Shown: positions 33,743 to 41,660 of the stretch, piece after piece | Layout: the number at the start of each line of letters is the position of its first letter | Numbering within the stretch: position 1 is the first letter of the stretch | Assembly: GCF_022808715.1 (NCBI RefSeq) | Contig: NZ_JAKZKX010000014.1 | Span: 33,437 to 97,436 of the forward strand | Source: Fundidesulfovibrio agrisoli | GTDB lineage: Bacteria; Desulfobacterota; Desulfovibrionia; Desulfovibrionales; Desulfovibrionaceae | Length of the DNA: 64,000 nucleotides | Reading direction: 5' to 3' | Made by a program: the position numbers and the translations under genes | The notes under the pieces: model-generated | Told to the model about the DNA's origin: nothing | What the model saw: only the letters and a program-made list of their open reading frames with translations | The model's database searches: none

Positions 33743-33967
33743 ATGCCCATAACAGTGAACTGCTTCGCCACCCTGGCCCAGTATTCGCCCCCCGGCGGGC
33801 AGATGGACATCGCCCCCGGCATGACCACGGGCAAGCTGGTGGACCTGCTCGGCATCCCCCGCGACGGCGTGAAGATCCTCTTCGTCAACGGCCTGCGCGT
33901 CGACCTGGACGCCCCCCTCAAGGACGGCGACCGCGTGGGCATGTTCCCGGCCGTGGCCGGAGGATGA
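33743..33967 (+). CDS. MoaD/ThiS-family sulfur carrier
   Basis: The 74-aa ubiquitin-like protein has a beta-grasp fold and ends with the required Gly-Gly ('PAVAGG'), the site of adenylation and thiocarboxylation. 'DGVKILFVNGLRVDLDAPLKDGDRV' is the standard MoaD core (pieces: KILFVNG, LKDGDRV). Its position between aor and an E1-like gene indicates a dedicated sulfur donor for the W/Mo pterin, separate from the housekeeping MoaD. The stop overlaps the next gene by 4 bp. Confidence 0.88.
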   Translation: MPITVNCFATLAQYSPPGGQMDIAPGMTTGKLVDLLGIPRDGVKILFVNGLRVDLDAPLKDGDRVGMFPAVAGG

Positions 33968-34830
33968 ACACCGACCCTGGCCGGACCCTGGACGATCTGG
34001 CCGAATCAGCCTCCATGCCGGACGGCAGCCCCGTCCGCACCATTTCCCCCCGCGCCGTGCGCAGCGCCGCCCACCTGCTGGGCCTCAGCCTGCGCGAGAC
34101 CGAGATCCTGGCCCTGGAGCGGGAGATAATCCCCGCGCGCTACCTCCGCAATTTCAACTCCCTGGACTGCCCCTCGCAAGCCGCGCTGCTGCGCACCCGC
34201 GTGGCCCTGGTGGGCCTTGGCGGCCTTGGCGGCCCCCTGCTGGAAGGGCTGGCCCGCCTTGGGTTCGGCATGGTGCGCGCCGCCGACCACGACGTGTTCG
34301 AGCCCTCCAACCTCAACCGCCAGCTTCTGGCCACCGGGGCGACCCTTGGCTTGCCCAAGGCCCGCGCCGCGGCCCAGCGCGTTGAGGACGTGAACCCCGC
34401 CGTGGAGCTCAACGTGCGCCAGCTCTTCGTGGACGAGGCCGGGTTCGCCGAGTTCTTCCAGGACGCGGACATCGCCCTGGACGCCCTGGGCGGCATGGCC
34501 AGCCGCCCGGCGGCCCTGCGCGGCGCGGCGCTGGCCGGGGTGCCGATGGTGACGGCCAGCGTGGCCGGCTGGACGGCCATGGCCGCCACCGTGCTGCCCG
34601 GCTGCCCCGGCCCGGCGGACCTGTTCTGCCCCGGCGGGGACACGGGTGGGCTCTGCGCCGAGGATCATCTGGGGTGTCTGGCCCCGGCCATCAACGTGGC
34701 CGTGGGGCTGGTGTTGGCCGAGGCCGTGAGGCTGGCCCTGGGGCGGGAGCCGCAGCTCGGCGGACCGCACGGGCGCATGGTGGCCGTGGACCTGGGCACC
34801 ATGAGCTGGGACCGGTTCAGCCTGGGGTAA
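33964..34830 (+). CDS. ThiF/MoeB/HesA-family E1-like adenylyltransferase
   Basis: The 288-aa enzyme activates the C-terminus of the MoaD-like partner encoded just upstream. The Rossmann ATP site 'VALVGLGGLGGPLLEGLARLG' is near residue 81 (shown: VALVGLGGLGGP), followed by 'DHDVFEPSNLNRQLL' with the conserved D-x-N-x-x-R. The N-terminal ~75 residues are an extra helical region ('PRAVRSAAHLLGLSLRETEIL'). The MoeB zinc CxxC pairs are not obvious; single Cys residues occur in 'GGLCAEDHLGCLAP'. The 4-bp overlap with the MoaD gene indicates a dedicated pair. Confidence 0.85.
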   Translation: MNTDPGRTLDDLAESASMPDGSPVRTISPRAVRSAAHLLGLSLRETEILALEREIIPARYLRNFNSLDCPSQAALLRTRVALVGLGGLGGPLLEGLARLGFGMVRAADHDVFEPSNLNRQLLATGATLGLPKARAAAQRVEDVNPAVELNVRQLFVDEAGFAEFFQDADIALDALGGMASRPAALRGAALAGVPMVTASVAGWTAMAATVLPGCPGPADLFCPGGDTGGLCAEDHLGCLAPAINVAVGLVLAEAVRLALGREPQLGGPHGRMVAVDLGTMSWDRFSLG

Positions 34831-34856
34831 GAGCTGGAGAGGTGAGGGGAGGAGGA

Positions 34857-34922
34857 GCCTCCGGCGGCCAGGGGCGCTGCCCCTGAACCCCGCCAGAGGG
34901 AGTTCCTCCCTCTGGACTCCCA
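34857..34922 (+). repeat. Dispersed hairpin repeat, copy C (two-stem form)
   Basis: GCCTCCGGCGGCC is followed by stem 1 AGGGGC-GCT-GCCCCT (34870-34884), linker GAACCCCGCC, stem 2 AGAGGGAG-TTC-CTCCCTCT (34895-34913) and GGACTCCCA. It lies 27 nt after the thiF-like stop codon. Confidence 0.85.
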
Positions 34923-35052
34923 TTGAGCTTCGCATTGTTCCCAGCCAATATGTCCCGGCTTGATGCCGCAGCCCCCTCAGGACGGCTCTCCCTCAAAGTG
35001 AAAGGTTGCCGCGCAGGAGCATCGGCAACCTATGATGACGTGAAGCTATACA
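34923..35052. other. Spacer between the two inverted hairpin repeats
   Basis: These 130 bp separate two copies of the repeat in opposite orientation. They contain no start codon with a ribosome-binding site and no recognisable motif; a frame running through is a by-product of the repeat. Confidence 0.5.
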
Positions 35053-35125
35053 GGATTCCAAAGGAACGAAGTTCCTTTGGCGGGAGAGTCCAGAGAGGGC
35101 AGCGCCCTCTCTGGCCGCCGGAGGC
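35053..35125 (-). repeat. Dispersed hairpin repeat, copy D (two-stem form)
   Basis: Read on the minus strand: GCCTCCGGCGGCC, stem 1 AGAGAGGGC-GCT-GCCCTCTCT (9-bp arms), linker GGACTCTCCCGCC, stem 2 AAAGGAAC-TTC-GTTCCTTT, then GGAATCC. Both stems differ in sequence from copy C yet remain fully paired. Confidence 0.85.
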
Positions 35126-35199
35126 TTTTCTCTTCTACGAATAAAAAGCCCGGCCCGTTCAACCGCAAGCGCCGCGCTGATTGTTAAGTCTCAAGGGCG

Positions 35200-36555
35200 C
35201 TAGGCGGCGGGGCCGAGCAGGGCGGCCTTGAGGGCCTCGTCCAGGGTGGGGTGGGGGAAGATGAACTCCTCGCACTGCTTGTGGGTCCAGCCCTGGGAGA
35301 CGAGCACCGTGCCCAGCGTGGCCAGGGAGGCCACGCCGTGGCCCACGGCGGTCACGCCCACGAGCCTGCCTTCGCCCCACACGCACTTGACCAGCCCGCC
35401 CGTGGCCCCGTGGGCCTGGGCGATGGGGTTGGCCACCATCTGCGAACGGGAGACCTTCACGTCCATGCCTTCCTCGCGGGCCTGGGCCTCCATGACGCCC
35501 ACGCGCATGGTCTCGGGCGCGCCATACATGCAGCCGGGGATGGGGCCTGGCTCATACGCTCCGGCGACCTCGCCGGCGAAGTGGCGCACGGCCCATTCGC
35601 CCTGGCTGGAGGCGGCGTGGGCCAGCAGGGTGCGGCCGTTGACGTCGCCCACGCAGTAGACCGTGGGCGAGGCCATGAGCTGCTCGTCGGTGTGCACCCA
35701 GCCCGCGCCCTTGACCTCGGCCCCGAGCATCTCAAGCATCAGGTTGCGGGAGTTGGGCAGGCGCCCCACGGCCAGCAGGCACTTGTCCGCGCCGAACTCG
35801 CGGCCGTCCTCCAGCACCAGGCGGGCGCGGCCGTCGGCGTTCTCCAGCGCGGCGATGCGCACGCCGGTGTGGATGTCCCAGCCCATGCGCTTGAAGGACT
35901 GGTGCAGCGCCTTGGAGACCTCTTCGTCCTCCGACGGGGCGATGCGCGGCGCGGCCTCGACCAGGGTGACGGCCGACCCCGCGCGGGAGAAGAACTGGGC
36001 CAGCTCCAGCCCGATGAAGCCAGCGCCCACCACCAGCAGTGTCTTGGGGACCTCGCGCAGGCTCAGGATGTCGCCGGAATTGAGGATGGCGTCGTGGTCG
36101 GCCTTGAGGCCGGGGTGCGCGGCCGGGCGGCTGCCCGTGGCCAGGATGCAGCGCTTGTATTCGAAGACCTGGGGCTCGTCCCCCACGGTGACCACCGACT
36201 TCACCGCGCCGATCATCTTCAGCTCGCCGCGCACCAGCTCAACGCCGGACTTTTCCAGGGCGGCGGCCATGGCCTTGCGCGTGGCCTCCAGGTGGCGCTT
36301 CTTGCGGTCCACCAGGGCGGGCAGGTCGAGCTGGATCTGCCCGGAGGCGGTCTTCATTTTGACCTGGCCTTCCAGTTCGGCCAGGGGCGCAACCGCGCCC
36401 AGCAGGAACTTGGTCGGAATGCAGCCCCAGTTCAGGCAGGAGCCGCCCAGATGTTCCTTTTCCACCAGCGTGGTCTTGATGCCGCGCTTGGCGGCGGCCA
36501 TGGCCGCGTCGTAGCCTGCGGGTCCGCCCCCGACGATGAAGAGATCTGATGGCAT
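35200..36555 (-). CDS. lpdA: Dihydrolipoyl dehydrogenase-type flavoprotein
   Basis: The FAD-dependent pyridine nucleotide-disulfide oxidoreductase of about 451 aa has 'LFIVGGGPAGYDAAMAAAKRG' at the N-terminus (FAD), the redox disulfide 'GGSCLNWGCIPTK' (near residues 41-53), 'LLVVGAGFIGLELAQFF' (NAD) and a C-terminal dimer domain with the His-Glu area 'HPTLDEALK'. It reoxidises dihydrolipoamide of 2-oxoacid dehydrogenases or the glycine cleavage system, none of which is in the window. ATG 36555 is used; GTG 36564 in frame is an alternative, and neither has a clear ribosome-binding site. It follows the flagellar group but is separated by 106 bp. Confidence 0.88.
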   Translation of the reverse strand: MPSDLFIVGGGPAGYDAAMAAAKRGIKTTLVEKEHLGGSCLNWGCIPTKFLLGAVAPLAELEGQVKMKTASGQIQLDLPALVDRKKRHLEATRKAMAAALEKSGVELVRGELKMIGAVKSVVTVGDEPQVFEYKRCILATGSRPAAHPGLKADHDAILNSGDILSLREVPKTLLVVGAGFIGLELAQFFSRAGSAVTLVEAAPRIAPSEDEEVSKALHQSFKRMGWDIHTGVRIAALENADGRARLVLEDGREFGADKCLLAVGRLPNSRNLMLEMLGAEVKGAGWVHTDEQLMASPTVYCVGDVNGRTLLAHAASSQGEWAVRHFAGEVAGAYEPGPIPGCMYGAPETMRVGVMEAQAREEGMDVKVSRSQMVANPIAQAHGATGGLVKCVWGEGRLVGVTAVGHGVASLATLGTVLVSQGWTHKQCEEFIFPHPTLDEALKAALLGPAA

Positions 36556-36670
36556 GGTGTTCACAGGGTAAGGGTGTACGAAATCCGGATGTTGCCGTCC
36601 GATGGTGGTAGATTGAAGGCGCCGTACAGGGCAAGAAAAATTATGGAGTCGGGCGTAACGGTTATGCGTC

Positions 36671-36967
36671 TCATACCAGCACGTCCAGGCCTTTCGAACC
36701 GGCTGTGAGCTCGCGCAGCATGATGTCGGGCTCTAGCCGAACGATCAGGAACTGCCGCTCAAGGCCCAGGGCGGCGTCCTGGCTGATGGCGGCCAGCAGG
36801 CGGTGCCCGTCGATCTCCACCCAGGCCAGGCCCGGCTCCTCCCAGGCCACCACGGTGCCGCGCACCTTCTGCCCGGCCCGGTGCGCCATGCGGAAGCGGC
36901 GGGAGCGCTGGGAGTCCTGGCGGTTGCCGCCGGAACCGAAGGAAGTCCCCTGGCCCTGGATGCGCAT
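36671..36967 (-). CDS. Small conserved-type protein at the end of the flagellar group
   Basis: The 98-aa protein has a basic N-terminal tail (residues 1-30, rich in Gln, Arg, Ser, Gly) and a compact beta-rich part: 'AGQKVRGTVVAWEEPGLAWVEIDGHRLLA' (read as AGQKVRGTVVAWEEPG and LAWVEIDGHRLLA) then 'FLIVRLEPDIMLREL'. The pattern looks like a small OB/SH3-type barrel resembling the N-terminal domain of FliK-like proteins. It lies 24 nt behind a membrane/coiled-coil gene. I do not know its function; a flagellar role is suggested by position only. Confidence 0.6.
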   Translation of the reverse strand: MRIQGQGTSFGSGGNRQDSQRSRRFRMAHRAGQKVRGTVVAWEEPGLAWVEIDGHRLLAAISQDAALGLERQFLIVRLEPDIMLRELTAGSKGLDVLV

Positions 36968-36991
36968 GGTCGGTTTGCCTCGCGATGAGAG

Positions 36992-37414
36992 CTACTTGGC
37001 CTGGGAGATGATGAGCGCCACCTCGTCCGGGCTGAGGCCCGTGGCCTTGGCCAGGGCCTTGGGCGTCTGGCCCTTCTTGTGGCCGGAGAGCACCACCTGG
37101 CGCAGGAAGTCCGGGGAGCGGGTCATGTCCTCGGCAGTCTTGACCAGGGCGGAGAGTTCGCGGGCGCGGGCGTCGAGCTTGTCCTCCAGCCGGATGAGCT
37201 CCTTCTGGCGCGCCTCGAAGGATTCGAGCAGCTCCTGCTCCAGCCGGGCGCTGCGCTCCAGCTTGCCCATCAGCTCGCCGTGGTTGGCCTGCAGCGCGGA
37301 GAGCGAATCCTCGGAGCGGCGCAGCCTGGCGAAAAAGCCCACCACAAGGATGAGCAGCACGAGCTCGCTGCCGGTGAGGGCGAGCAGAATCCATTCCTGA
37401 AAAGACACGTTCAC
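36992..37414 (-). CDS. Membrane coiled-coil protein (DUF2802-like) of the flagellar operon
   Basis: The 140-aa protein has one N-terminal membrane span (residues ~8-30), a long coiled coil (residues ~33-95) and a C-terminal helix-turn-helix-like end 'GQTPKALAKATGLSPDEVALIISQ', the pattern seen in DUF2802 proteins found beside flagellar genes. The start overlaps the previous gene by 4 bp. The function is not established; bitopic coiled-coil proteins in this place may help flagellar assembly or placement. Confidence 0.65.
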   Translation of the reverse strand: MNVSFQEWILLALTGSELVLLILVVGFFARLRRSEDSLSALQANHGELMGKLERSARLEQELLESFEARQKELIRLEDKLDARARELSALVKTAEDMTRSPDFLRQVVLSGHKKGQTPKALAKATGLSPDEVALIISQAK

Positions 37415-37731
37415 ACCTTCTTGTCGAGCAGATGCCCGATCCAGGGCGACGAGGACGGGGGCGCATCCTCCCCCTCGTCGGGGTGACGCTGGCGGCGGGG
37501 CTGCTGCTGGTGCTGGGCGGACTGGCGGGATGAGTCCTCGTCCTTCACCATCACGGCGGATTCCTGCTTTTCGACCTTCTGGACCTGATGCTGCTGGTCC
37601 TTCTGGATCTGCAGGGCCATCTGCTGGGCGAAGACCTGCTGCACCTCCGGGTGGGCCAGCTGGGCGGCGGCCATGCCCTGGAGGTTGGGCATTTGCACGA
37701 TGGGAGCCGTGATGTTGATGTCCGCCATCAT
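37411..37731 (-). CDS. Gln-rich small protein downstream of fliL
   Basis: The 106-aa product starts at ATG 37731, overlapping the fliL stop by 4 bp (ATGA), and its stop overlaps the next gene start by 4 bp, which supports it as a real gene. The protein has a short hydrophobic start ('ADINITAPIVQMPNLQGMAAAQ'; here ITAPIVQMPNLQGMAA), a Gln/Lys-rich middle and a Pro/Glu-rich charged part before a conserved-looking end 'WIGHLLDKKV'. Unrecognised; it occurs in the position of small flagellar hypothetical proteins of Desulfovibrio. Confidence 0.65.
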   Translation of the reverse strand: MMADINITAPIVQMPNLQGMAAAQLAHPEVQQVFAQQMALQIQKDQQHQVQKVEKQESAVMVKDEDSSRQSAQHQQQPRRQRHPDEGEDAPPSSSPWIGHLLDKKV

Positions 37732-38474
37732 TTCACCAGCAATTCGTCGAACAGCACCTGGTCGATCTGTCCGGAGTTGAGGTAGTTGTTCACCACCCCG
37801 CGCAGCTCTTCCCGGATCTTCTCCACCTCGTCCTTGTCGGTCAGATTGTTGAAAGTCTTGTTCTTCAGGTTGTAGTACAGGCCGTCCCTTATGGGGAACG
37901 ACTTGAGCTGCAACTCGGGCGCAATGGGGCTGTCCTGCTTGTACACCAGCTTGAGCTTGATGTTGACTACCCTGCTCACGCCCTTGGCGTCCACCTTTTC
38001 CACCACGAAGGGGGCCAGCTCCAGAAAGACGTCCGGCGGCGGAGGCGGCGGCGGCGGAGGCGGAGGCGGAGCGGGCTCCTCCACCGGCGGGGGCGGCGGC
38101 GGAGGCGGCGGGGGCTCGGGCGGCGTGCGCAGGAAGAACCACCACACGGCGGCCCCTGCCACCAGCAACAGGGCCGCACCGCCGATAAGCACGAGCTTCT
38201 TCTTCCAGAAGGGCAGCTTGAGGGGCTCGTCGAGCTCCTGGGGCGGCGGTGCTGTGGGAATCTCGGGGAGGGGGGCGGCCTCCTCCGGTTCGTCTTCGAG
38301 GAAGGGGGCGTCGTCGAGGTCCAGCTCGACCTTCTGCTGGGCGCGCGGCGAGCCTGCGGAAAGTTCGGTGTCGTCGAGCCTGGCCTTGGCCTGGTCGGAG
38401 GCGGCCGGGTCCAGCACTCCGTCGCGGGGGCCGCCCGGGGGGGCGGTGTCGTCGGGGGGCGGCGGCGCGGCCAT
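37728..38474 (-). CDS. fliL: Flagellar basal-body protein FliL with long polyproline tract
   Basis: The 248-aa protein has a disordered cytoplasmic N-terminus (~100 residues), one membrane span ('KLVLIGGAALLLVAGAAVWWF'; core GGAALLLVAGAAVWW), two runs of 8-12 prolines around residues 125-150, and the C-terminal periplasmic FliL domain ('LAPFVVEKVD', 'SFPIRDGLYYNLKNKT'). FliL surrounds the stator and supports torque. Typical FliL is about 150-180 aa, so the extra length is the N-terminal tail and polyproline. The proline runs probably require EF-P for translation. Confidence 0.88.
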   Translation of the reverse strand: MAAPPPPDDTAPPGGPRDGVLDPAASDQAKARLDDTELSAGSPRAQQKVELDLDDAPFLEDEPEEAAPLPEIPTAPPPQELDEPLKLPFWKKKLVLIGGAALLLVAGAAVWWFFLRTPPEPPPPPPPPPPVEEPAPPPPPPPPPPPPDVFLELAPFVVEKVDAKGVSRVVNIKLKLVYKQDSPIAPELQLKSFPIRDGLYYNLKNKTFNNLTDKDEVEKIREELRGVVNNYLNSGQIDQVLFDELLVK

Positions 38475-38499
38475 GTGTGATCCGTGCGGGGGGTGAAAT

Positions 38500-38520
38500 G
38501 GCGGGGCGCGAGGCCCCGCC
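38500..38520 (-). other. GC hairpin between cheY and fliL
   Basis: GGCGGGGC and GCCCCGCC form an 8-bp stem with a 5-nt loop in the short spacer between cheY and fliL. There is no T tract on the minus strand; it may attenuate or protect the mRNA. Confidence 0.4.
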
Positions 38521-38525
38521 GGTGT

Positions 38526-38909
38526 TTACTTGTCGAAGATCTTCTCGATCTTCTGGCCGAGGGTCTCGGCAGTGAACGGCTTGACGATGTAGTTGGAGAC
38601 CTTGGCCTGCACGGCCTCGATGATGTTCTCCTGCTGGGCTTCGGCCGTGACCATCAGGAAGGGCATGGCGGCGAACTCTTCGCTGGCGCGCACCTTGCGC
38701 AGCAGTTCGATGCCGGGCATCTTGGGCATGTTCCAGTCCGAGATGACGAAATCGATGCGGTCCTTGTTGAGAATCTCCCATGCGGTGGTGCCGTCGTCGG
38801 CCTCGATGATGTTGGTGAAGCCCAACTGGCGCAGGATGTTCTTGATGATGCGGCGCATGGTGGAGAAATCGTCCACCACGAGCACTCGCATGTCTTTGTT
38901 CACGGCCAT
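38526..38909 (-). CDS. cheY: Chemotaxis response regulator CheY
   Basis: The 127-aa single receiver domain has all catalytic residues: the acidic pair in 'VLVVDDFSTMRR', phospho-acceptor Asp in 'DFVISDWNMPKM' (about residue 60), the switch Thr in 'FLMVTAEAQ' and Lys in 'YIVKPFT'. 'DWNMPxMxGxxLL' is the signature of true CheY that binds the FliM switch. AAGGAG lies 6 nt ahead of the ATG. It lies between fliA and fliL in the flagellar group. Confidence 0.93.
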   Translation of the reverse strand: MAVNKDMRVLVVDDFSTMRRIIKNILRQLGFTNIIEADDGTTAWEILNKDRIDFVISDWNMPKMPGIELLRKVRASEEFAAMPFLMVTAEAQQENIIEAVQAKVSNYIVKPFTAETLGQKIEKIFDK

Positions 38910-38987
38910 GACGGTCTCCTTTTGGCATGTCCCGCCGGCGGCGGGGAGGCTACGAAACGTGTCGCCGGGTCTGGCTGCCGCTTCCCG

Positions 38988-39782
38988 CTAGGCGTCCACG
39001 ATACCGAACTGCGCGTGGAACTTGTTGCGCAGCTTGGCCAGGGCCTGGGAATGCAACTGGGAAACACGGCCTTCGGTGATGCCCATGACTTCGCTGGTCT
39101 CACGCATGTTGAGCTCTTCCACGTAATACAGTGAGAGCACAAGCTGTTCCCGTGGCGTCAGTTCATCAATAAGCAGCGCCAGTTTGTCAATGATTTCTTT
39201 GAGAGCCGCCGATTTGTAGGGCTCGTTGTCGATCTGCTGCTGCTTGAACGAGGTCAAATTCTCGGTGATGGCGTCCAGGCTCAGGCAGAGCTGGCTCTGC
39301 ATGGCCTCCATGGCCTGGGTCACTTCCTTGACGGAGAGGCCCGTGACGCCGGAAAGCTGTTCCGGGGTGGGCGTGGCGTCGGACACCGCCTCCAGCTTGC
39401 GGATGGCCTCGTCGATGACGCGCACCCGGTGGCGCTGGCCCCGGCTGAACCAGTCGAGCTTGCGCAGTTCGTCGAGCATGGCGCCCTTGATGCGCGACTC
39501 GGCGAACGTCTCGAACTTGATGCCCATCTCCGGCTTGAAGCGGCCCAAGGCCTCCATGAGCCCGAGCGCCCCGGCGCTGAGCAGCTCCCCCAGCTCCACG
39601 CTGGGGGGCAGCTTGGCCTTGAGCCGCAACGCCAGGAGCTTGATCTTGGGGGAGTAGTGCCTGACGATGTCCTGCCGATCCGCCTGGGCAAAGTCCTGCC
39701 AAGACTTGGCTCCGGCTTCGAAGCTAAGCCACGGGCTGCTCTTGGAAGAGGAGCTTTTTCCAGAAGAACTTGATGTTTCCAT
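38988..39782 (-). CDS. fliA: Flagellar sigma factor FliA (sigma28)
   Basis: The protein of about 264 aa has regions sigma2 ('YSPKIKLLALRLKAKLPPSVELGEL' in parts; 'GALGLMEALGRF', 'FETFAESRIKGAMLDELRKLDW'), sigma3 and sigma4 ('LTPREQLVLSLYYVEELNMRETSEVMGITEGRVSQLHSQAL', cited as LTPREQLVLSLYY and GITEGRVSQLHSQAL). It directs RNA polymerase to late flagellar and chemotaxis genes. ATG 39782 overlaps the flhG 3' end by 59 nt; a TTG at 39824 would add a Ser/Thr-rich tail of 14 residues. No flgM anti-sigma gene is nearby. Confidence 0.9.
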   Translation of the reverse strand: METSSSSGKSSSSKSSPWLSFEAGAKSWQDFAQADRQDIVRHYSPKIKLLALRLKAKLPPSVELGELLSAGALGLMEALGRFKPEMGIKFETFAESRIKGAMLDELRKLDWFSRGQRHRVRVIDEAIRKLEAVSDATPTPEQLSGVTGLSVKEVTQAMEAMQSQLCLSLDAITENLTSFKQQQIDNEPYKSAALKEIIDKLALLIDELTPREQLVLSLYYVEELNMRETSEVMGITEGRVSQLHSQALAKLRNKFHAQFGIVDA

Positions 39783-40554
39783 CGAGTTGCGCGTCGACGT
39801 CCCAGCTTGTAATTTTGCGGGCAATCGCCCCCACCTTCAGGCTTGCAGGCGCTTCCGGGGCCATGTGACAAAATGGCGTTTGGCGGATGACCGCCTGCCG
39901 CACTGTGGTATCATGCGGTATAAAGTCTACAAAATCCAGAGAAATTCCATCGAGGAAGTGGTCGCAGGCCGCGTAGAGCTTGCTGAAAACCTGTTTGGCC
40001 GCCTTTTCGCTTTGCGCCATGTTCACCACCACGCGGAAGCGGTTCACCGCATGGTTCATGTGCATGACCTTGATGAGGGCGTAGGCGTCCGTGAGGGACG
40101 TGGGCTCCGTGGTGAGCACCAGCAGGCGCTCGCGCGCGGCCAGGTTGAAGTAGAGCACGTTGTCGTTGATGCCCGCGCCGGTATCCACGATGAGGTAATC
40201 GATCCTGTCCTCGAGGTAGTCCATGGCCTCCAGGAGTTCCAGCTTCTGCCCGGTGGAGAGCGAGAGCATCTCCGCCACGCCGGAGGATGCGGGCAGGATG
40301 TGGAAGCCGTAGGGCGTCTTGTAGAGCACCTTCTTGAGGCTCACGCCCTGGTGGAACAGGTGGAAGAGGTTGAGCTCCGGGGCCAGGCCCAGCACCACGT
40401 CCACGTTGGCCAGGCCGAGGTCGGCGTCGAGGAGGACCACGCGCTTGTCCAGCTTGGCCAGGCACAGGGCCAGGTTCACGGAAATGTTGGTTTTGCCGAC
40501 GCCCCCCTTGCCGGAGGTGACGGAGAAGACAAGGGGCGGATTTTTCGAGTGCAT
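39724..40554 (-). CDS. flhG: FlhG/FleN MinD-like ATPase
   Basis: The 276-aa ParA/MinD-type ATPase controls flagellar number together with FlhF. It has the deviant Walker A 'SGKGGVGKTN' (residues ~14-23), 'VVLLDADLGLANVDVVLGL' (Walker A' switch) and 'DYLIVDTGAGINDNVL' (Walker B-like). It starts 14 nt after flhF. The C-terminus lacks an obvious long amphipathic helix as in MinD, but ends in an aromatic/basic stretch 'FFWKKLLF' that could bind membrane. Confidence 0.9.
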   Translation of the reverse strand: MHSKNPPLVFSVTSGKGGVGKTNISVNLALCLAKLDKRVVLLDADLGLANVDVVLGLAPELNLFHLFHQGVSLKKVLYKTPYGFHILPASSGVAEMLSLSTGQKLELLEAMDYLEDRIDYLIVDTGAGINDNVLYFNLAARERLLVLTTEPTSLTDAYALIKVMHMNHAVNRFRVVVNMAQSEKAAKQVFSKLYAACDHFLDGISLDFVDFIPHDTTVRQAVIRQTPFCHMAPEAPASLKVGAIARKITSWDVDAQLDGNIKFFWKKLLFQEQPVA

Positions 40555-40568
40555 GCGCTGGGTTCCGT

Positions 40569-41660
40569 TTACGCGGCCTGTTCCACGGTTTGCGACGCCG
40601 GGGCTTGAGCCCCAGGCATCTGGTGGGAGAAGACGATCTTCCACATCGCCTGGGAGGCGGCTTCGGCCATGGTCCCCGTAAGGCCTGGTCCGAAGCAGAA
40701 GGCCGAGGCGGGCAGTTCCGTCATGCGGCCCACGTTGATCAGGCTTCCAAAAGTACCGGCTTCGTCCAATTTCGTCCAGACCACGCTTTGCAGCGCATTG
40801 CAACGATATTGTTCCCAGACCCGGGCGTAATGCGCGGGGCTGAAGTGGGGCGGCAGGGCCAGGTGGGCGGCCACGTCGTCGCGGGCTTCCATGTTGCGGG
40901 CGCGCAGCCAGGCGTCGAGGGTCTGGCCCTGGGGCAGGGCGGGCAGGTCCACGTAGATGGCGTCGAAATTTCTGCAGGCGATGAGGATGCGGTCGAAATC
41001 CTCGGGGTCGGCGGCGTCGGCGAACTGGATGCCGGAGAGCTCGGCAGAGCGCTTCAGGGGGGATTTGCCGCCCGCGGTGCGCTCGTCGCAGTTGACGATG
41101 CCGATGCGCCAGTTGGGGTGCGCCTGCCTGGCGGCCAGGGCCATGCGCAAGAGGACGCTGGTCTTGCCCGCGCCGGAAGGCCCGGCCATGAGCTGGAACT
41201 TCTGCTTGAACTCGCCGTAGGGCTTCACCTGGGCCACCCGGCCCAGCTCCGCCAGCAGGGAGGGGTTCTGCGCGCCCTTGAGCTTGAGGAACAGCCCGGT
41301 GAGCACCGGCTCCTCCACCTCTTCGCGCTCCAGGTGCTGCATGGCCATCTTGAGCCTGGGGGGCAGGGCGTCCAGGTCCAGGTGGGGCTTGAGCAGGGCG
41401 CTCAGGTGGCCCTTGATCTCGCACCACTCCTTCTCCCAGCCGCCGCGCGGGGCGCGGGCCGCCTGGGGGAGCTGGTCGTCCTCGGCTGCCGGTTTGGGGG
41501 CCTCCAGGTCCTGGTCCACCGCGGCCATGATCTCGCAGTAGGACATGCCGTTCTCGCGGCGGGTCTGGTTGGAGAGGATGACCGCCTCGGGGCCCAGTTC
41601 CTTCTTGATCTGGGTCATGACCAGCGCCGCGCTCGTACCCCTGAATGTTTTAACCCGCAT
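40569..41660 (-). CDS. flhF: SRP-type GTPase FlhF
   Basis: The 363-aa protein has the FlhF N-terminal B domain ('MRVKTFRGTSAALVMTQIKKELGPEAVILS'; start MRVKTFRGTSAA), an N domain and a G domain with G1 'GPSGAGKTSVLLRMALAAR' near residue 158 and 'IVNCDERTAGG' and 'TKLDEAGTFGSL' (G4/G5). It sets the pole at which flagella form. The start overlaps flhA by 11 nt. Some G motifs differ from Ffh, as is normal for FlhF. Confidence 0.92.
   Translation of the reverse strand: MRVKTFRGTSAALVMTQIKKELGPEAVILSNQTRRENGMSYCEIMAAVDQDLEAPKPAAEDDQLPQAARAPRGGWEKEWCEIKGHLSALLKPHLDLDALPPRLKMAMQHLEREEVEEPVLTGLFLKLKGAQNPSLLAELGRVAQVKPYGEFKQKFQLMAGPSGAGKTSVLLRMALAARQAHPNWRIGIVNCDERTAGGKSPLKRSAELSGIQFADAADPEDFDRILIACRNFDAIYVDLPALPQGQTLDAWLRARNMEARDDVAAHLALPPHFSPAHYARVWEQYRCNALQSVVWTKLDEAGTFGSLINVGRMTELPASAFCFGPGLTGTMAEAASQAMWKIVFSHQMPGAQAPASQTVEQAA

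Noticed and set aside
34923..35144. 73-codon frame across repeat copy D
   Set aside because: It is largely the translated repeat and has no ribosome-binding site.
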